Positions 32,894 through 41,383 of a stretch of 64,000 nt of DNA are shown here, one piece after another (position 1 is the stretch's first letter; the number at the start of each line of letters is the position of its first letter). Origin of the DNA: an uncultured Fibrobacter sp. (lineage in GTDB: Bacteria; Fibrobacterota; Fibrobacteria; Fibrobacterales; Fibrobacteraceae); the NCBI GenBank assembly GCA_946414075.1, contig CAMKNA010000007.1, positions 23,401 to 87,400 on the forward strand. The letters are read 5' to 3'. The notes under the pieces are model-generated. The model did no database searches. It had not been told where the DNA came from and saw only the letters and a list, made by a program, of their open reading frames with translations. Made by a program: the position numbers and the translations under genes.

Positions 32894-33088
32894 CTAAACG
32901 CCAACGGGACAACCCAAGGCCCCCAGCACATAGATTTCGCTCTCACCGGCACGATAGTAAGGCAAAAGCACATCGTCGTCAACAAAGCTACTGTCCATAC
33001 CGCCCAGTTGGAGCTGCTCATCGATACGGCGCCTGAATATGGAAAAACCAGAATCCCAGGGGCTCTTTTCGGGAAAATCAATCTTCAT
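32894..33088 (-). CDS. Small protein of unknown function (64 aa)
   Basis: The ATG (33088) is preceded by AAGAGGTAAGT, a strong ribosome binding site. The product is soluble and mildly acidic (MKIDFPEKSPWDSGFSIF, IDEQLQLGGMDSSFVDDD, YVLGALGCPVGV) with no signal or membrane segment. It converges with prmC three bases apart. An upstream GTG-type start at 33115 is less likely. No family recognised. Confidence 0.6.
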   Translation of the reverse strand: MKIDFPEKSPWDSGFSIFRRRIDEQLQLGGMDSSFVDDDVLLPYYRAGESEIYVLGALGCPVGV

Positions 33089-33212
33089 ACTTACCTCTTT
33101 TTCAAAGAACGGCACACAAACAAGAAAGTGCCATTCTGTGTAGGCAAATATAGATTTTGAGCAATGTCAGAAAATGTCAATCTTAAGCAGATTCTCGCCT
33201 TCGCGAGGATTA

Positions 33213-33656
33213 CTATTCAATAACAGTGGCGGTAACCTTAGCGTGCCCCACCTTATCAAGCCCGATATCCTTGCCGGCGGCCACGCTCAGATCCAGAATC
33301 CGCCCGTCTACATAGGGCCCGCGATCGTTGACCCGGACTTCCACAGACGCCCCCGTATCATCCCGCACCACTTTCAGTTTAGTACCAAAAGGGAGCGATT
33401 TATGGGCGCAAGTGTAGTCATTCTGGTTGAAAATTTCTCCGCTAGCCGTTTTTTTTCCGTGGAAACCGGGGCCATAGTAGCTAGCTTCGCCCGTAAGCTT
33501 GGTACCTATTTCAGCCTTTTCCTTGGACGCGTAATGCTTTTCGGGAAAACGGACATAGCCTTTCCTAGATGCAATTTTCGCATTCGCCGCAGCACAGCCC
33601 ATCAGGGTCAAGGACGAAAGGACGCACAGGATGCAAAGAAACCTATTCAAAATCAT
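33213..33656 (-). CDS. rlpA: RlpA-like lipoprotein (septal-ring lytic transglycosylase family)
   Basis: 147-aa lipoprotein (lipobox LSSLTLMGC) with one double-psi beta-barrel: LTGEASYYGPGFHGKKTASG, YTCAHKSLPFGTKLKV, EVRVNDRGPYVDGRILDLS. In Pseudomonas RlpA cleaves denuded glycan strands at the septum. There is no C-terminal SPOR domain, so this is a short form. ATG 33656 overlaps the upstream TPR lipoprotein gene by 14 bases; the two are co-transcribed. Confidence 0.85.
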   Translation of the reverse strand: MILNRFLCILCVLSSLTLMGCAAANAKIASRKGYVRFPEKHYASKEKAEIGTKLTGEASYYGPGFHGKKTASGEIFNQNDYTCAHKSLPFGTKLKVVRDDTGASVEVRVNDRGPYVDGRILDLSVAAGKDIGLDKVGHAKVTATVIE

Positions 33657-35553
33657 ACATGCTGTTGTAGGTGTTTTCAAGGATTTCATCTTCCTTGCTC
33701 TTGATTTCCGCCTTCTTTTCTTCGGGCTTTTTACTGATGGATTCCCGATATTGGGCCGACATCTGGTCTATGTGCTCCACACTCTGCTTTACCCGTTTGC
33801 GAAGCCTTTCAATTTCAGTATCGGTGATGACCAATCGATGGTCCAAGATTTTTGCCGCGTATTTTCCCCAAGGGGTTTCCCTATACTTGGAGCGCAGCTC
33901 GTTTAGGACTACGGATACACTGTCACCCCTTTCCGGGTCCATCTGGAAATACACGAATTTCATGTAAAGGGCCTGGATTCCAGACTCCGTTTCTGGATAC
34001 TCCCGATAAAGGCTGTCAAAGGCCACAAAGGCCGTCGCATAGGCCGAATCCACCTGTTCCATCTGGTCCAAAGGCACCTCGGTCGCCACCGTCCAAAGGC
34101 TTTCGGCCTGCAAGTATCGTTCCTTGGCCTCGTCGTCACGGGTCTTAATGGTCACCCGCATGCCCAGGTTGGCCTGGGCCTGCTTGGCATATTCCGTTCC
34201 CGGATACTTCTCTATAATTTCCTTGTAAAGTTCTTCGGCCTTTTCCTCGTCATCCTTGTATTCATCGTAAATAAACGCCCTTGCGTATGTAGCCCGCATC
34301 ACCCGCGCAGAATCCGTCGCATTTTCGATAACCCCCGTAAGTCTCGCAATGGCGCTGTCTACCTGGTCAAGCTTGAACAAAAACAATTCGGCAATCTGTA
34401 TCTCCGTGCCAAAGAAATTGTCCAAATTGGGTATGGAATCCTTGCTCAATGAATCGTTCTTGTTACGCATGGCAATCAGGCGCCTGAGCGACTCACTCAA
34501 AGCACGGCTTTTCTGGGCCCATTCGCAATAATTCAAGGAACTGTAGCTGCTATCGTAATAAACCACCGCCTGCTCATAGTTTAGGGTTTTCCGCTGCTCA
34601 TGGGCCCCCATGTTGTAGTAACTGCGGGAAGCGTATAGGGTCCTGGGATAATCGGAATTTACCTTGCGCAAGATGATGAATGCGTCTGGATAGCGTTCCG
34701 CCATCAGGGTCACCTCCCCAAGGCGCACCAGGTATTCCGGGTGTTTCTGCTCATAGTCCGGATTCTTGAAAAGGGCCTTGTATTCATCGGCTGCTTTTAG
34801 GAATTCCTTCTGGTTCACCAGGCATTCCGCCGCCTGTTCCCCCGCCGTCTGCCGCTCCCGCACATTTAGAAGCTCTATTTCCTTAGCCGTATAGTGTTCC
34901 CTGGATTTCGCCCAGTTCTCCTTCTTGTAGTAGAGCCCCGCCAGGCGGAAATGAGCCTTGCCCCGCATGAAAGGCGTACCTGCCGTATCCGCCAACACCG
35001 CTTCTAGGGCGGCAATGGCCTGGTCAGGAAATTCCGATTGTTCGTCCAGCAGAGAAAGCAAATTCAGTCCCTGGAAGTAGTAGGGATGATTCTTGCTTGC
35101 AATCACGGGCTCCAGGGCAAAACGACTGATGTTGTATTCATGGTTCCGGTATAGGCAATAGGCTCGCTGGTATTCTACCGCCCGCATGGAATCATAGTCA
35201 GCAAAGTACCGTTCGTATTCATCGTACTTGACGATGGCCTTGCCCCATTCCCCCTTATGACGGAAAGATTCTCCTATCAGGAATACAGCCTCGGCCGTTC
35301 GCTTCTTGTTGTTGGGGAAGCGTTCCAGAACCCTGGACCCTTTTTCGATGACCTTGTCGTATTTCTGGGTTTCTTCCGTTCCCGGGCTAGAGTCCGTTTC
35401 GTCGGGAATGCTGTCGAGCCTTGCCGCTCGCATCTCGCCGGCCTCGTCATAGAGCCGCTCCGCATTGAACATGTGGTTCAGGTAGGCGCAACAGGTACAC
35501 CCCTCCAGCAAGAGAACGGCAAACGCCAACACCATGTAGCGGAAAAAACGCAT
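33643..35553 (-). CDS. TPR-repeat outer-membrane lipoprotein
   Basis: 636 aa with a lipobox in LAFAVLLLEGC, then CCAYLNHMFNAERLYDEA and tetratricopeptide-like helical repeats through most of its length (AEAVFLIGESFRHKGEWGKA, EKAEELYKEIIEKYPGTEYA). A lysine/glutamate-rich tail ends it. The layout (lipid anchor, short Asn/Phe segment, then many TPRs) recalls the T9SS-linked lipoproteins PorW/SprE, but TPR lipoproteins are diverse and this link is only a suggestion. ATG 35553 is used; TAATTTTG lies 12 bases upstream. Confidence 0.75.
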   Translation of the reverse strand: MRFFRYMVLAFAVLLLEGCTCCAYLNHMFNAERLYDEAGEMRAARLDSIPDETDSSPGTEETQKYDKVIEKGSRVLERFPNNKKRTAEAVFLIGESFRHKGEWGKAIVKYDEYERYFADYDSMRAVEYQRAYCLYRNHEYNISRFALEPVIASKNHPYYFQGLNLLSLLDEQSEFPDQAIAALEAVLADTAGTPFMRGKAHFRLAGLYYKKENWAKSREHYTAKEIELLNVRERQTAGEQAAECLVNQKEFLKAADEYKALFKNPDYEQKHPEYLVRLGEVTLMAERYPDAFIILRKVNSDYPRTLYASRSYYNMGAHEQRKTLNYEQAVVYYDSSYSSLNYCEWAQKSRALSESLRRLIAMRNKNDSLSKDSIPNLDNFFGTEIQIAELFLFKLDQVDSAIARLTGVIENATDSARVMRATYARAFIYDEYKDDEEKAEELYKEIIEKYPGTEYAKQAQANLGMRVTIKTRDDEAKERYLQAESLWTVATEVPLDQMEQVDSAYATAFVAFDSLYREYPETESGIQALYMKFVYFQMDPERGDSVSVVLNELRSKYRETPWGKYAAKILDHRLVITDTEIERLRKRVKQSVEHIDQMSAQYRESISKKPEEKKAEIKSKEDEILENTYNSMYDFE

Positions 35554-35595
35554 GGGATAAAGATACAAAATTAGACGATGTGAGATGTAATCGCC

Positions 35596-37308
35596 TTAGA
35601 ACTCGTTCAGGTATGTACCGTAGTCGCAGAGCTTGAGTCCCGGCGGAAGCACGGATTTGTCGAAACGAACCATACGGATTTCCCTGGGCGTCCCAACAAC
35701 ACGGGCAAGGATTTCAAAGTTATCCTGTGTTTCCCAGACAGCCGCATCAATAACGAGATTCTCGCCACAATCCGTCTCACCGGTGCTGTTTCCAATACCG
35801 GAAATTCTGGAATTCTGCTTGAGGAACCTGGTGAAAATTTCCGGCGCAAGCCCAAGATGGTTGGATGTGGTCGAGGAATCATAGACGACCACATGAACTT
35901 CTCGAAAACGATTCAGCGAATCGAACACCACCGTGTAGGTGTGCTTATACGGGGCGTCATAAAAAGACTCCTGCCAAACATTCTTCTTTACAGGCCTGAA
36001 GTTCTTGATATCGTACTTCTTAAAAAATTCGGCCGGGGTGGCCCCGTAACGGACAAGGTAATGCCCCAGCATCGTAGAAAAATCATGGCTGGTCGCCGGA
36101 GTCATGGTTTCCCGCAGACTATCCACAGCACGGTTCAAGTCTTCGGCAAGACCGCTGGCCTGCACCGGCAAAGCCGGGCGGGTCACATTGCATTCCTGGA
36201 TGCGTTGCTGGATATCCGGATACTCCGGATCCTTACTCTGTATTTCGCGGAACTGGATTCTGGCACGGTCAAAATCGCGACCCTTCAAATAGGCTAGCCC
36301 CAGGGCTTCACGCAAAGGCATGTTTTCGGGATACTTCTCCACCAAGGGTTCCAGGATTTCCCAAGCCAGTTGCGAGCGGTCCATTGGTGAAATTTTTGCA
36401 CCACCCACTCCGGGAGCCGTCTTTTCCCCGATAGTGGAAAGGGCCAAGGCAGCACTTTCAAAGTCAGGCCTAAACGCAAGAATCCGCTGGTAAATCTTTT
36501 CGGACTCGTCGTAGCGCCCCTGGTACTCCCACAAGTAACCCCTCAGAAGCATAAGCTCTGCGTCCATGGGGTATTGGGTCAAACCGTAGTCCAGCAAGGA
36601 CGAGCAACTATCCAAATTTCCCAAGTCATGGAAAAGCCCGGCCAAGATTTCGTAACCCCGGGGTTCGTTCCCCGCCGAAAGGCTAATGGCCGCCCGGCTC
36701 TCTTCCACAGCCTGAGACAAACGGTTGTTTTCTTTTAAAAGGCGTGCATACCACAGGCGCGCTTCCACAAGGACTGGTGCCTGATCCACCGCGATTTTCG
36801 CCATTTCCAGCGCCACGGTCTTGTTACCCGACTTGTAGGTCTTGCGGCTTTCCAGATACTTTGCAAGGCCAGTATTCGGATACTTGTCCTGCAACTTGCC
36901 TACCACTAGATTCAAACGGTTCCTTTCCAAATCCGTCAGGGAATCCATTTCGAACAAAGTATTGACTTCGTTCCACAAGGAAACAACCATGTCGGGATAC
37001 AGTAAAGACACTGCATTGAAAATCTCGTTAGCTTGGGCGAAGGCTCCATTTCGGAACAGCTCCGTCGCACGGCGGATTTCACCCTGAGTCTGAAGCGGCA
37101 AGGCAGCCAGCTCCTGGCGCATATCGGGGGAATCCCCCTTCAAAAAATCTGTGCCCGCCTTGAGTCCAAAGGGAACTTCCGGCACCGTCACCTTTGCCGG
37201 AGCCAAATCCAAATACAGGCGGTAAACTCCAAAACTGACAACGGCTGCACAGCAGAGGATCAAGAAGAGGTAAGCCGCTTTACGAGCTGTCTCAGAAGCC
37301 AAAGCCAT
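35596..37308 (-). CDS. Membrane-anchored TPR protein
   Basis: 570 aa: one N-terminal membrane segment (YLFLILCCAAVVSFGVYRLY), then TPR repeats (about 75-390; for example RATELFRNGAFAQANEIF, LLRGYLWEYQGRYDESEKIY), then a C-terminal beta-rich domain (about 400-570; HTYTVVFDSLNRFREVHVVV) that I do not recognise. ATG 37308 overlaps the sigma factor stop as TGATG, so translation is coupled to that gene. Function unknown. Confidence 0.8.
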   Translation of the reverse strand: MALASETARKAAYLFLILCCAAVVSFGVYRLYLDLAPAKVTVPEVPFGLKAGTDFLKGDSPDMRQELAALPLQTQGEIRRATELFRNGAFAQANEIFNAVSLLYPDMVVSLWNEVNTLFEMDSLTDLERNRLNLVVGKLQDKYPNTGLAKYLESRKTYKSGNKTVALEMAKIAVDQAPVLVEARLWYARLLKENNRLSQAVEESRAAISLSAGNEPRGYEILAGLFHDLGNLDSCSSLLDYGLTQYPMDAELMLLRGYLWEYQGRYDESEKIYQRILAFRPDFESAALALSTIGEKTAPGVGGAKISPMDRSQLAWEILEPLVEKYPENMPLREALGLAYLKGRDFDRARIQFREIQSKDPEYPDIQQRIQECNVTRPALPVQASGLAEDLNRAVDSLRETMTPATSHDFSTMLGHYLVRYGATPAEFFKKYDIKNFRPVKKNVWQESFYDAPYKHTYTVVFDSLNRFREVHVVVYDSSTTSNHLGLAPEIFTRFLKQNSRISGIGNSTGETDCGENLVIDAAVWETQDNFEILARVVGTPREIRMVRFDKSVLPPGLKLCDYGTYLNEF

Positions 37309-38159
37309 CAATGCTCCAAGAAGTCGGAGAGTTTTTCCTTGTGTTCCTTGCTTTTCTGCAAACGCCGGAGAGTCTTGTTCTTAATCTGGCGCACCCTCTC
37401 GCGGCTCAGGCGCAAGTCCTCACCTATGTCTTTCAGGGTGGTATCCTCTACGGTATCCAGACCGTAGAACATCTTCAGAATTTCCTCTTCTCTGCGAGGA
37501 AGCGAGGCCAGAGTCTCGTCAATCATTTTGCGGCGCTCTTCCCGCTCCATGTCCTCTTCCTGCTTACCATCATTACCCAGAACATCCATCAGGGTGCTGA
37601 CGGTATCCGCTCCAGAACTGCTACCAGCATCGTCGCCAATGGGAGCGTCCAGGGAAATATCCACTATCTTCTCCATGACTTCGATAATGTCTTTCTCGAA
37701 GGGAGCGAACTCTTCCATAGCCATGGTCTTGGCATAGTCGCCGCCATTCAGCATCAGCGCCCGCTTGAAGCGGTTCACCATGGCAAGCTTGTTGGGCGGA
37801 ATACGGACCGAGCCCACTTGCTCGAAAAGGGCCTTCTGGATAGACTGGCGAATCCACCATACCGCATAGGAGATGAACTTGACATCCTTGTTCATGTCGA
37901 AACGCTTGGCCGCCTTGTAAAGCCCGATATTGCCCTCGTTGATCAAGTCCAGCAGGGCCAGTCCACGGCCCTGGTACTTGCGGGCTACGGAAACCACGAA
38001 CCGCAGGTTACCCCGAATCAGCCTCTGGAGGGCCGATTTACGAATTTCCTCCGTATCGCCGGTCCTGATAATCGTCAACAAAGCGTCTTCCTCTTGCTGA
38101 GAAAGGGTCGGATAACGATTCAAATCACGAAAATAAAGAGACTCGTTAAACTCGCTCAT
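37308..38159 (-). CDS. rpoD: RNA polymerase sigma-70 factor, short primary type
   Basis: 283 aa with regions 1.2, 2, 3 and 4 but no region 1.1: YFRDLNRYPTLSQQEEDALL (1.2), GNLRFVVSVARKYQGRGLAL and VKFISYAVWWIRQSI (2), PPNKLAMVNRFKRAL (3), LPRREEEILKMFYGL and LRLSRERVRQIKNKTLRRL (4). Bacteroidetes primary sigma factors have this short form, which fits the TAnnTTTG boxes in this window. A closely related alternative sigma factor cannot be excluded, so the gene symbol is provisional. The downstream TPR gene overlaps its stop. Confidence 0.85.
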   Translation of the reverse strand: MSEFNESLYFRDLNRYPTLSQQEEDALLTIIRTGDTEEIRKSALQRLIRGNLRFVVSVARKYQGRGLALLDLINEGNIGLYKAAKRFDMNKDVKFISYAVWWIRQSIQKALFEQVGSVRIPPNKLAMVNRFKRALMLNGGDYAKTMAMEEFAPFEKDIIEVMEKIVDISLDAPIGDDAGSSSGADTVSTLMDVLGNDGKQEEDMEREERRKMIDETLASLPRREEEILKMFYGLDTVEDTTLKDIGEDLRLSRERVRQIKNKTLRRLQKSKEHKEKLSDFLEH

Positions 38160-38194
38160 GAGATTTCCAATTCTATCGCAGTAAATATTGTTTT

Positions 38195-38491
38195 TTACGC
38201 GTTTTTCGTCAATTCTCTCAATTTATCGTAGGGGTAAATTCCCGAACGGTGTCCATCGCTGAAAGACAATCCCGCAGCATAGCGACCTATGGATTGAACT
38301 CTTTCCAATTGTATATCGTCTGGAACAGTGGAACTGTCAAGCAGTTTTTCTCCGGTATGCTCATCCACGCACAAGGCACAAGGACAAGCCAGGCGAAGTT
38401 CCCGAACCGAACAGGCTCCCCGCACACCATCGTTCCACTCAAAGCCAAGCTTTCCATCCTTAGTCCTGAAAACCTTCTTGGGCTGAATCAT
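38195..38491 (-). CDS. DUF971-domain protein
   Basis: 98 aa, a single DUF971 (gamma-butyrobetaine-hydroxylase N-terminal-like) domain: GKLGFEWNDGVRGACSVREL, LACPCALCVDEHTGEK, and HRSGIYPYDKLREL. The CxCALC-like cluster may bind metal. It overlaps the mrp stop by four bases (ATGA). DUF971 is often next to or fused with Mrp, implying a role in Fe-S cluster handling. Confidence 0.85.
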   Translation of the reverse strand: MIQPKKVFRTKDGKLGFEWNDGVRGACSVRELRLACPCALCVDEHTGEKLLDSSTVPDDIQLERVQSIGRYAAGLSFSDGHRSGIYPYDKLRELTKNA

Positions 38492-39606
38492 ACATCCTCC
38501 TCTGGAAGTTCAGCGAAAGCATAGCTGAAGTTTTTGAGGACACCATCTCCGATCGACTTGAACACCGAGAGCGTGCGCACCACAGCATCTGCCGCCTGCA
38601 AGAAAGCCTTCGCCGACTCAGAGTTCGGGTAACGAAGCACAGCAGGGACGCCCTCGTCACCGCAATCGGCGACCGCAGGTTCAAGAGGGACCTTCGCTAT
38701 CAACGGGACGCCCCAGTTTTTCGCAATCCGTTCACCACCGCCCTCGCGGAAGATCTTATGGTGCTTGCCACACTGGTCACAAATAAAGTAGCTCATGTTT
38801 TCGACAACGCCCACTACGGGCACGCCCACAGAATCGAACATGGCAAGGCCCTTGCGGCAGTCGGCGAGAGCCACCTCCTGGGGGGTGGTCACCACCACAG
38901 CTCCGGCCATGGGGCAGTTCTGGGTCAATGTTAGCTGAATGTCTCCCGTTCCAGGAGGAAAATCTACCAATAGATAGTCCAGCTTTCCCCAGCGCACTCG
39001 GTTCAAGAAATGCTGTATCATCTGGCTTGCCATAGGGCCGCGCCAGATGGTAGCCTTCTCGGAACCAGCGAACATGCACATGGAAACAATGGAGATGCCC
39101 CCCTTCGCCTCTACGGGAGCGATGGTATTGTCTTCAAAAACCTGGGGGTCCTTATCTATGCCAAACATAAGCCCCATACTGGGACCATAAATGTCTGCGT
39201 CAAGAATTCCCACGCGGGCCCCAGACAGGCTGAGAGCCATGGCAAGGTTCGCCGTCACCGTAGACTTTCCCACGCCACCTTTTCCGGAAGCCACTCCTAC
39301 GATATGGGAGACTTCACCAAGAAACGAGACCTGTGGCTTTTCGGGAGCATCGCCTACACGACCTGCATTCGAAGTGAGCGTCACCTCCACTTCCGTAGCG
39401 CCAAGTCCCTTGACTATAGCAATGCACTGGTCCTTGAAACGATCACGGATAGGGCACGCCGGCGTGGTAAGCACCAGGTCAAAAGAAACCTTGGTCCCTT
39501 CGATTTTCAGGTTCTGCACAAAATTAAGTTCCACAATGTTCTTATGCAGATCGGGATCCTGGACAGCTTTTAGCGCGCTAAGAATGTTTTGTTCTGAAAG
39601 TTGCAT
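38488..39606 (-). CDS. mrp: Mrp/ApbC-type Fe-S cluster carrier ATPase
   Basis: 372 aa. An N-terminal MIP18/DUF59 domain (about 1-85, LKAVQDPDLHKNIVELNFV) is followed by the ParA-like P-loop domain with a deviant Walker A (GVASGKGGVGKSTVTANLA), LVDFPPGTGDIQLTL, and the cluster-binding CxxC (YFICDQCGKHHKIF). It carries [4Fe-4S] clusters to apoproteins. Coupled to the DUF971 gene downstream. Confidence 0.92.
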   Translation of the reverse strand: MQLSEQNILSALKAVQDPDLHKNIVELNFVQNLKIEGTKVSFDLVLTTPACPIRDRFKDQCIAIVKGLGATEVEVTLTSNAGRVGDAPEKPQVSFLGEVSHIVGVASGKGGVGKSTVTANLAMALSLSGARVGILDADIYGPSMGLMFGIDKDPQVFEDNTIAPVEAKGGISIVSMCMFAGSEKATIWRGPMASQMIQHFLNRVRWGKLDYLLVDFPPGTGDIQLTLTQNCPMAGAVVVTTPQEVALADCRKGLAMFDSVGVPVVGVVENMSYFICDQCGKHHKIFREGGGERIAKNWGVPLIAKVPLEPAVADCGDEGVPAVLRYPNSESAKAFLQAADAVVRTLSVFKSIGDGVLKNFSYAFAELPEEDV

Positions 39607-39620
39607 ATATCAAAAGTCAC

Positions 39621-41042
39621 CTATGAAAATTTCGGCATGCGAAGAAGGTGCGTCATGCAAGGGGGCCATTCCTCCTCGTAATGGCTCACCAGAATGATAG
39701 TCGTTTCCTTGGACAACAAGTCTAGCAAGTGGAAAATCTTTTGGCGGTATTCCCCTTTCAGCCCCTGGGAAGGCTCGTCCAGCAAGAGAACTTCCGGCGG
39801 GCGGATGGCAGCCCTGGCCATAAGAATCAGGCGCTTATCAATAGGAGAGAGCCTGCGGACATTTTCTTCGGGATCGGTAAACCCTAGATAGGCGAGCCAA
39901 TCCTTCGCCTTGGATCGCTCTTCCCAGGTGGTATCGTCCGCCTTGCAAAGATTGGTTGTAAAGCCCGTGCAGAGCACTTCCAGAAGATTCAGGTCTTCGC
40001 GATACTGGAGTGCCAGTTCCGGAGAGAAAAAGCCCAGCTTGGCCTTGTGGTCCCAGATGTTGAGCCCATGGCCCGGGCGTTCTCCCAGGAGCGTAATGTC
40101 GTTCCCATAAATCTGGGGATGGTCCGCCGTCAAAAGACCGAGAAGCGTACTCTTGCCGGCACCGTTCTCCCCCATGACCACCCAATGTTCGCCCTTGCGA
40201 ACCTGCCAGTTCAGGTTCTTGATGACCGTAGTATCGCCAAATCGGACATTGATGTTTTTCAGGTCAAAGAGAATTTCACACTCTTTGTCATCCCCGCCCC
40301 GGAACGCAGTCCGGGGTAAACTCCGGCGGGGATCTCCATGACTTCTCTCAAGCTCCACAATCTCGTAGTCCCTAAGTTCCGCCTTGGTGTACTTGGGTAC
40401 AGCTATAGCCTGCGGAATTTTTCCAGTATAATCGTGAAACACCTTGTTCTCAAAAACAAAAGCTGGAACACCCGGAATCATTTCGTCTTCGCGAGCCAGG
40501 CGAACCACCACATTCAGGTTTTCTCGTTTGGCAAGTCCTGCCACGCTAGCTGCCAGGTGTACACGATACTCCGGATCCAGTCCACCAAACAAGTCGTTAA
40601 AATAAACCCACTCCGGATTTTCCATCCACATACGGGCAAGCAGCACCCGGCGAAGCTCACCGTTAGAAAGACTCAGCAGCTTGCGATCCAGAATACCCCG
40701 GTCCAAGTCTGCTATTTCCATAGCCTCGTCGAGCTTTTCAGGATCCGTCTCTGGAAACGGGACATCGTCGACATAGCGATCCGTCTGCAAGAAGAACTTC
40801 TTGTTCAAAAGAAGGTTCTTTACCAAGGGCGCTTCTTCATCGTGGAGACTGATAAAGCGCTGCTGCCAGAAGGGAGCCAGGGCCTGCTGGATTTTCCGCT
40901 GAACCGCTTCGGACATGGTGGAGACATTTTTCCGCTGGTTCAAGAAATGGGTAATCACCCGATCCAAATCGGCTCCGTCGGTACTGAAAATCTGCACCTG
41001 CGGAAACTTTTCAATCAAGGCTTCAAACCGACCAAATTCCAT
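39621..41042 (-). CDS. ModF-like twin ABC ATPase, composite single site
   Basis: 473 aa with two ABC domains and no membrane segments. The N-half lacks a Walker A loop but keeps a signature (LSLSNGELRRVLLARMW). The C-half has a normal Walker A (GENGAGKSTLLGLL) and Walker B (PPEVLLLDEPSQGL) but its signature is degraded (LSPIDKRLILMARA). Pairing the C-half P-loop with the N-half signature would leave one working ATP site. The fold resembles ModF/PhrA, whose role is unclear. The linker SHGDPRRSLPRTAFRGGDD is encoded by a palindromic repeat. Confidence 0.8.
   Translation of the reverse strand: MEFGRFEALIEKFPQVQIFSTDGADLDRVITHFLNQRKNVSTMSEAVQRKIQQALAPFWQQRFISLHDEEAPLVKNLLLNKKFFLQTDRYVDDVPFPETDPEKLDEAMEIADLDRGILDRKLLSLSNGELRRVLLARMWMENPEWVYFNDLFGGLDPEYRVHLAASVAGLAKRENLNVVVRLAREDEMIPGVPAFVFENKVFHDYTGKIPQAIAVPKYTKAELRDYEIVELERSHGDPRRSLPRTAFRGGDDKECEILFDLKNINVRFGDTTVIKNLNWQVRKGEHWVVMGENGAGKSTLLGLLTADHPQIYGNDITLLGERPGHGLNIWDHKAKLGFFSPELALQYREDLNLLEVLCTGFTTNLCKADDTTWEERSKAKDWLAYLGFTDPEENVRRLSPIDKRLILMARAAIRPPEVLLLDEPSQGLKGEYRQKIFHLLDLLSKETTIILVSHYEEEWPPCMTHLLRMPKFS
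40287..40342. repeat. GTCATCCCCGCC...ATGAC palindrome inside the ABC gene (family 7)
   Basis: 56 bases with nested arms GTCAT/ATGAC and CCCCGCC/GGCGGGG plus an inner CCGGA/TCCGG pair. On the coding strand it is read in frame as the inter-domain linker without a stop. Confidence 0.75.
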
Positions 41043-41062
41043 AGCGCCACTAATGTAGCATA

Positions 41063-41383
41063 TTAAAGGAACATAGGCCAGAACCCATCAATACAAAGCA
41101 CCGTACAGCAAGCCACCACGGCCACGCCCACAAGACCAAGCCCCCGAAGCGACGCTATAACGGCAGCCGCGAGAGCAAGAATTCCCGACAACATAGAATC
41201 CGTAGAATAGAAAATGGCGGGAACCGTCATGGCGGCAAGCACCGTGTAGGGCACATAGGCCAGGAAAGACTTCCAAAAACGGCTCTTGATTTTTCCCTTG
41301 AGCAGAATAAAGGGAACTGCTCGCAACAGGTAAGTGACGCCCGCCATGACCATCAAGAAAACAAGATAATCTCTCAAACTCAT
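41063..41383 (-). CDS. azlD: AzlD-like branched-chain amino-acid exporter subunit
   Basis: 106 aa with about four membrane helices (DYLVFLMVMAGVTYLLRAVP, AYVPYTVLAAMTVPAIFY, ILALAAAVIASLRGLGLVGV). The RAVPF-ILL-G-KSFLAYVPYTVLAAM pattern is typical of AzlD. It works with AzlC, whose stop its start overlaps by four bases. Confidence 0.88.
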   Translation of the reverse strand: MSLRDYLVFLMVMAGVTYLLRAVPFILLKGKIKSRFWKSFLAYVPYTVLAAMTVPAIFYSTDSMLSGILALAAAVIASLRGLGLVGVAVVACCTVLCIDGFWPMFL

